Origin: Streptomyces sp. CCM_MD2014
GTDB taxonomy: Bacteria; Actinomycetota; Actinomycetes; Streptomycetales; Streptomycetaceae
Assembly (NCBI RefSeq): GCF_000772045.1
Contig: NZ_CP009754.1
Coordinates: 5,890,001 to 5,954,000 of the forward strand
DNA length: 64,000 bases
Reading direction: 5' to 3'
Shown here: positions 62,580 to 64,000 of the stretch, one piece after another
Layout: each line of letters starts with the position of its first letter
Position numbering within the stretch: position 1 is the stretch's first letter
Translations under genes and position numbers: made by a program
Notes under the pieces: generated by a model
Seen by the model: the letters and a program-made list of their open reading frames with translations, nothing else
Told to the model about the DNA's origin: nothing
Databases searched by the model: none

Positions 62580-63413
62580 ATGGCCGTACGCGGGATTCTG
62601 GGGCGGCAGCGCCGGGAGTACAGGACGCCGGAGCCGCACCCGTCCGGCGCGCGTCCGCCGAAGCTCGGTGAGCTGGTGCCGGAGCACGTGGCGATCGTCA
62701 TGGACGGCAACGGCCGCTGGGCCAAGGAGCGCGGGCTGCCGCGCACCGAGGGGCACAAGGTCGGCGCCGAGCAGGTCATGGACGTGCTCCAGGGCGCGAT
62801 CGAGATCGGCGTCGGGAACATCTCCCTGTACGCCTTCTCCACCGAGAACTGGAAGCGCTCGCCTGAGGAGGTGCGCTTCCTGATGAACTTCAACCGCGAC
62901 TTCATCCGCAAGTCCCGCGACACCCTCGACGAGCTGGGGGTGCGGGTGCGCTGGGCGGGACGGATGCCCAAGCTGTGGAAGTCGGTGGCCAAGGAGCTCC
63001 AGGTCGCGCAGGAGCAGACCAAGGACAACGACCGGCTCACGCTGTACTTCTGCATGAACTACGGCGGGCGGGCCGAGATCGCCGACGCGGCGCAGGCCCT
63101 CGCCGAGGACGTGCGGGCCGGGAAGCTCGATCCGGCCAAGGTCAACGAGAAGACGCTCGCGAAGTACCTGTACTACCCGGACATGCCGGACGTGGACGTG
63201 TTCCTGCGGCCGAGCGGGGAGCAGCGGACGTCGAACTACCTGATCTGGCAGAGCGCCTACGCGGAGATGGTCTTCCAGGACGTCCTGTGGCCGGACTTCG
63301 ACCGGCGCGACCTGTGGCGGGCCTGCCTGGAGTTCGCCTCCCGGGACCGGCGCTTCGGCGGCGCCATCCCCAACGAGGAACTTCTGGCCATGGAAGGCCG
63401 CAGTACCCAGTAA
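62580..63413 (+). CDS. uppS: Isoprenyl transferase (undecaprenyl/decaprenyl diphosphate synthase)
   Basis: 277 aa. cis-prenyltransferase motifs: IVMDGNGRWAKERGLPRTEGHKVG, ISLYAFSTENWKRSPEEVRFLM, DVFLRPSGEQRTSNYLIWQSAYAEMVF. It makes the C50/C55 cis-polyprenyl diphosphate carrier for peptidoglycan and glycan synthesis. It starts 12 bp after recO and is co-transcribed. Confidence 0.96.
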   Translation: MAVRGILGRQRREYRTPEPHPSGARPPKLGELVPEHVAIVMDGNGRWAKERGLPRTEGHKVGAEQVMDVLQGAIEIGVGNISLYAFSTENWKRSPEEVRFLMNFNRDFIRKSRDTLDELGVRVRWAGRMPKLWKSVAKELQVAQEQTKDNDRLTLYFCMNYGGRAEIADAAQALAEDVRAGKLDPAKVNEKTLAKYLYYPDMPDVDVFLRPSGEQRTSNYLIWQSAYAEMVFQDVLWPDFDRRDLWRACLEFASRDRRFGGAIPNEELLAMEGRSTQ

Positions 63414-63428
63414 GCCCCGGGCGGTGGA

Positions 63429-63500
63429 TCAGCCCGTCCGGCGCTTGAGGACGAGGCCGTTCAGGCCGGAAAAAGGGGCCCGGGGCGCAGCCCCGGCCCC
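63429..63500. repeat. Dispersed intergenic repeat, second copy
   Basis: CAGCCCGTCCGGCGCTTGAGGA through CGAGGCCGTTCAGGCC repeats, in opposite orientation, the block at about 15465-15502. A GC hairpin with GGGGCC...GGCCCC follows. It lies between the convergent uppS and zur genes and should end both transcripts. Confidence 0.8.
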
Positions 63501-63507
63501 ACCTCGC

Positions 63508-63927
63508 TCAACCGCCGGAGGCACCCGCGCAGTCCGCGCAGGTGCCGAAGATCTCCACGGTGTGCGCCACGTTGACGTAGCCGTGCTCCGCCGCGATGGC
63601 CTCGGCCCACTTCTCCACGGCGGGGCCCTCCACCTCGACGGCCTTGCCGCAGGCGCGGCAGACCAGGTGGTGGTGATGGTCGCCGGTGGAGCAGCGCCGG
63701 TAGACGGACTCGCCCTCGGCGGTGCGCAGGACGTCGACCTCGCCGGCGTCGGCGAGGGACTGCAGGGTGCGGTAGACCGTGGTGAGCCCGACCGCGTCGC
63801 CCTTGTGCTTGAGCATGTCGTGGAGCTCCTGCGCGCTGCGGAACTCCTCGACCTCCTGAAGGGCGGCCGACACGGCAGCCCGCTGCCGGGTGGCGCGGCC
63901 CTTCACGGGCGGTCCAGCGGTGGTCAC
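63508..63927 (-). CDS. zur: Zinc uptake regulator Zur (Fur family)
   Basis: 139 aa from the GTG at 63927, with a GAGGAGGAAT ribosome site; the length equals that of S. coelicolor Zur as I recall it. Winged helix (FRSAQELHDMLKHKG, GLTTVYRTLQSLADAGEVD), metal site DHHHHLVCRACGKAVE and the C-terminal FGTCADCAG. Zur represses zinc uptake and alternative ribosomal protein genes. No Zur box is visible here. Confidence 0.94.
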   Translation of the reverse strand: MTTAGPPVKGRATRQRAAVSAALQEVEEFRSAQELHDMLKHKGDAVGLTTVYRTLQSLADAGEVDVLRTAEGESVYRRCSTGDHHHHLVCRACGKAVEVEGPAVEKWAEAIAAEHGYVNVAHTVEIFGTCADCAGASGG

Positions 63928-64000
63928 TGGATTCCTCCTCACGTCTTCGCGGCTTGCCGGGCCATTGTGCCAGCCCGGCAGTCCCGCGGTCAGACGCCGA

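Overview
This 64 kb window is high-GC actinobacterial chromosome, almost certainly Streptomyces. Third codon positions are nearly all G or C, starts are often GTG, and neighbouring genes commonly overlap as ATGA or GTGA. The gene set and order (comEC, holA, rpsT, lepA, hemW, hrcA-dnaJ, era, phoH-ybeY, leuA, recO, uppS, zur) match, from memory, the SCO2508-SCO256x part of the S. coelicolor core chromosome. No tRNA, rRNA, CRISPR array, integrase or insertion sequence was seen.

Layout. 1-7.5 kb: the 3' end of comEC; a SigE-type ECF sigma factor with a membrane partner; a 0.7 kb gap holding a 19-G tract and a sensor-kinase relic; an amidase preceded by a coupled 30-codon ORF; a YceI protein; holA; rpsT. 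7.7-15.4 kb: lepA, a long-chain acyl-CoA synthetase, a SpoIIE-type phosphatase with its own ATPase domain, and hemW. 15.6-22 kb: a DUF3097 protein and a metallo-beta-lactamase protein on the minus strand, then hrcA-dnaJ behind a perfect CIRCE element, a nitronate monooxygenase and rsmE. 22-28 kb: tricorn protease, a HIT protein, RNase Z and an adenine-deaminase gene broken by a frameshift. 28-33 kb: an MFS exporter divergent from a sugar-acid dehydratase and a PfkB-type kinase, with a perfect TGTGA-N6-TCACA box between. 32.7-41.6 kb: era, a zinc-ligand-less cytidine-deaminase-like protein, a regulator/efflux pair around a perfect palindrome, a yjbR-CNNM-ybeY-phoH operon, a GH1 glucosidase and an emfourin-like inhibitor next to an M4 protease. 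42.7-44.8 kb: leuA with a leucine-rich leader peptide and attenuator.

46.4-53.2 kb holds the most interesting locus: a tightly coupled cassette of proteins of unknown function (the SCO2525 to SCO2521 families plus a two-TM protein). It encodes a methyltransferase-like protein, a 614-aa protein, a MinD-like P-loop protein with an altered Walker A, two orphan proteins and a membrane protein. A BldD-like site lies upstream and the second gene carries a TTA codon, which suggests developmental control. It is followed by a perfect 26-bp palindrome and an MMPL exporter/two-component module.

57.4-64 kb: a secreted TAP-like hydrolase, a lipoprotein, a cupin, a DUF397/XRE pair with two coupled small ORFs, then recO, uppS and zur. 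Two intergenic spacers (15.4 and 63.4 kb) carry copies of one dispersed repeat.
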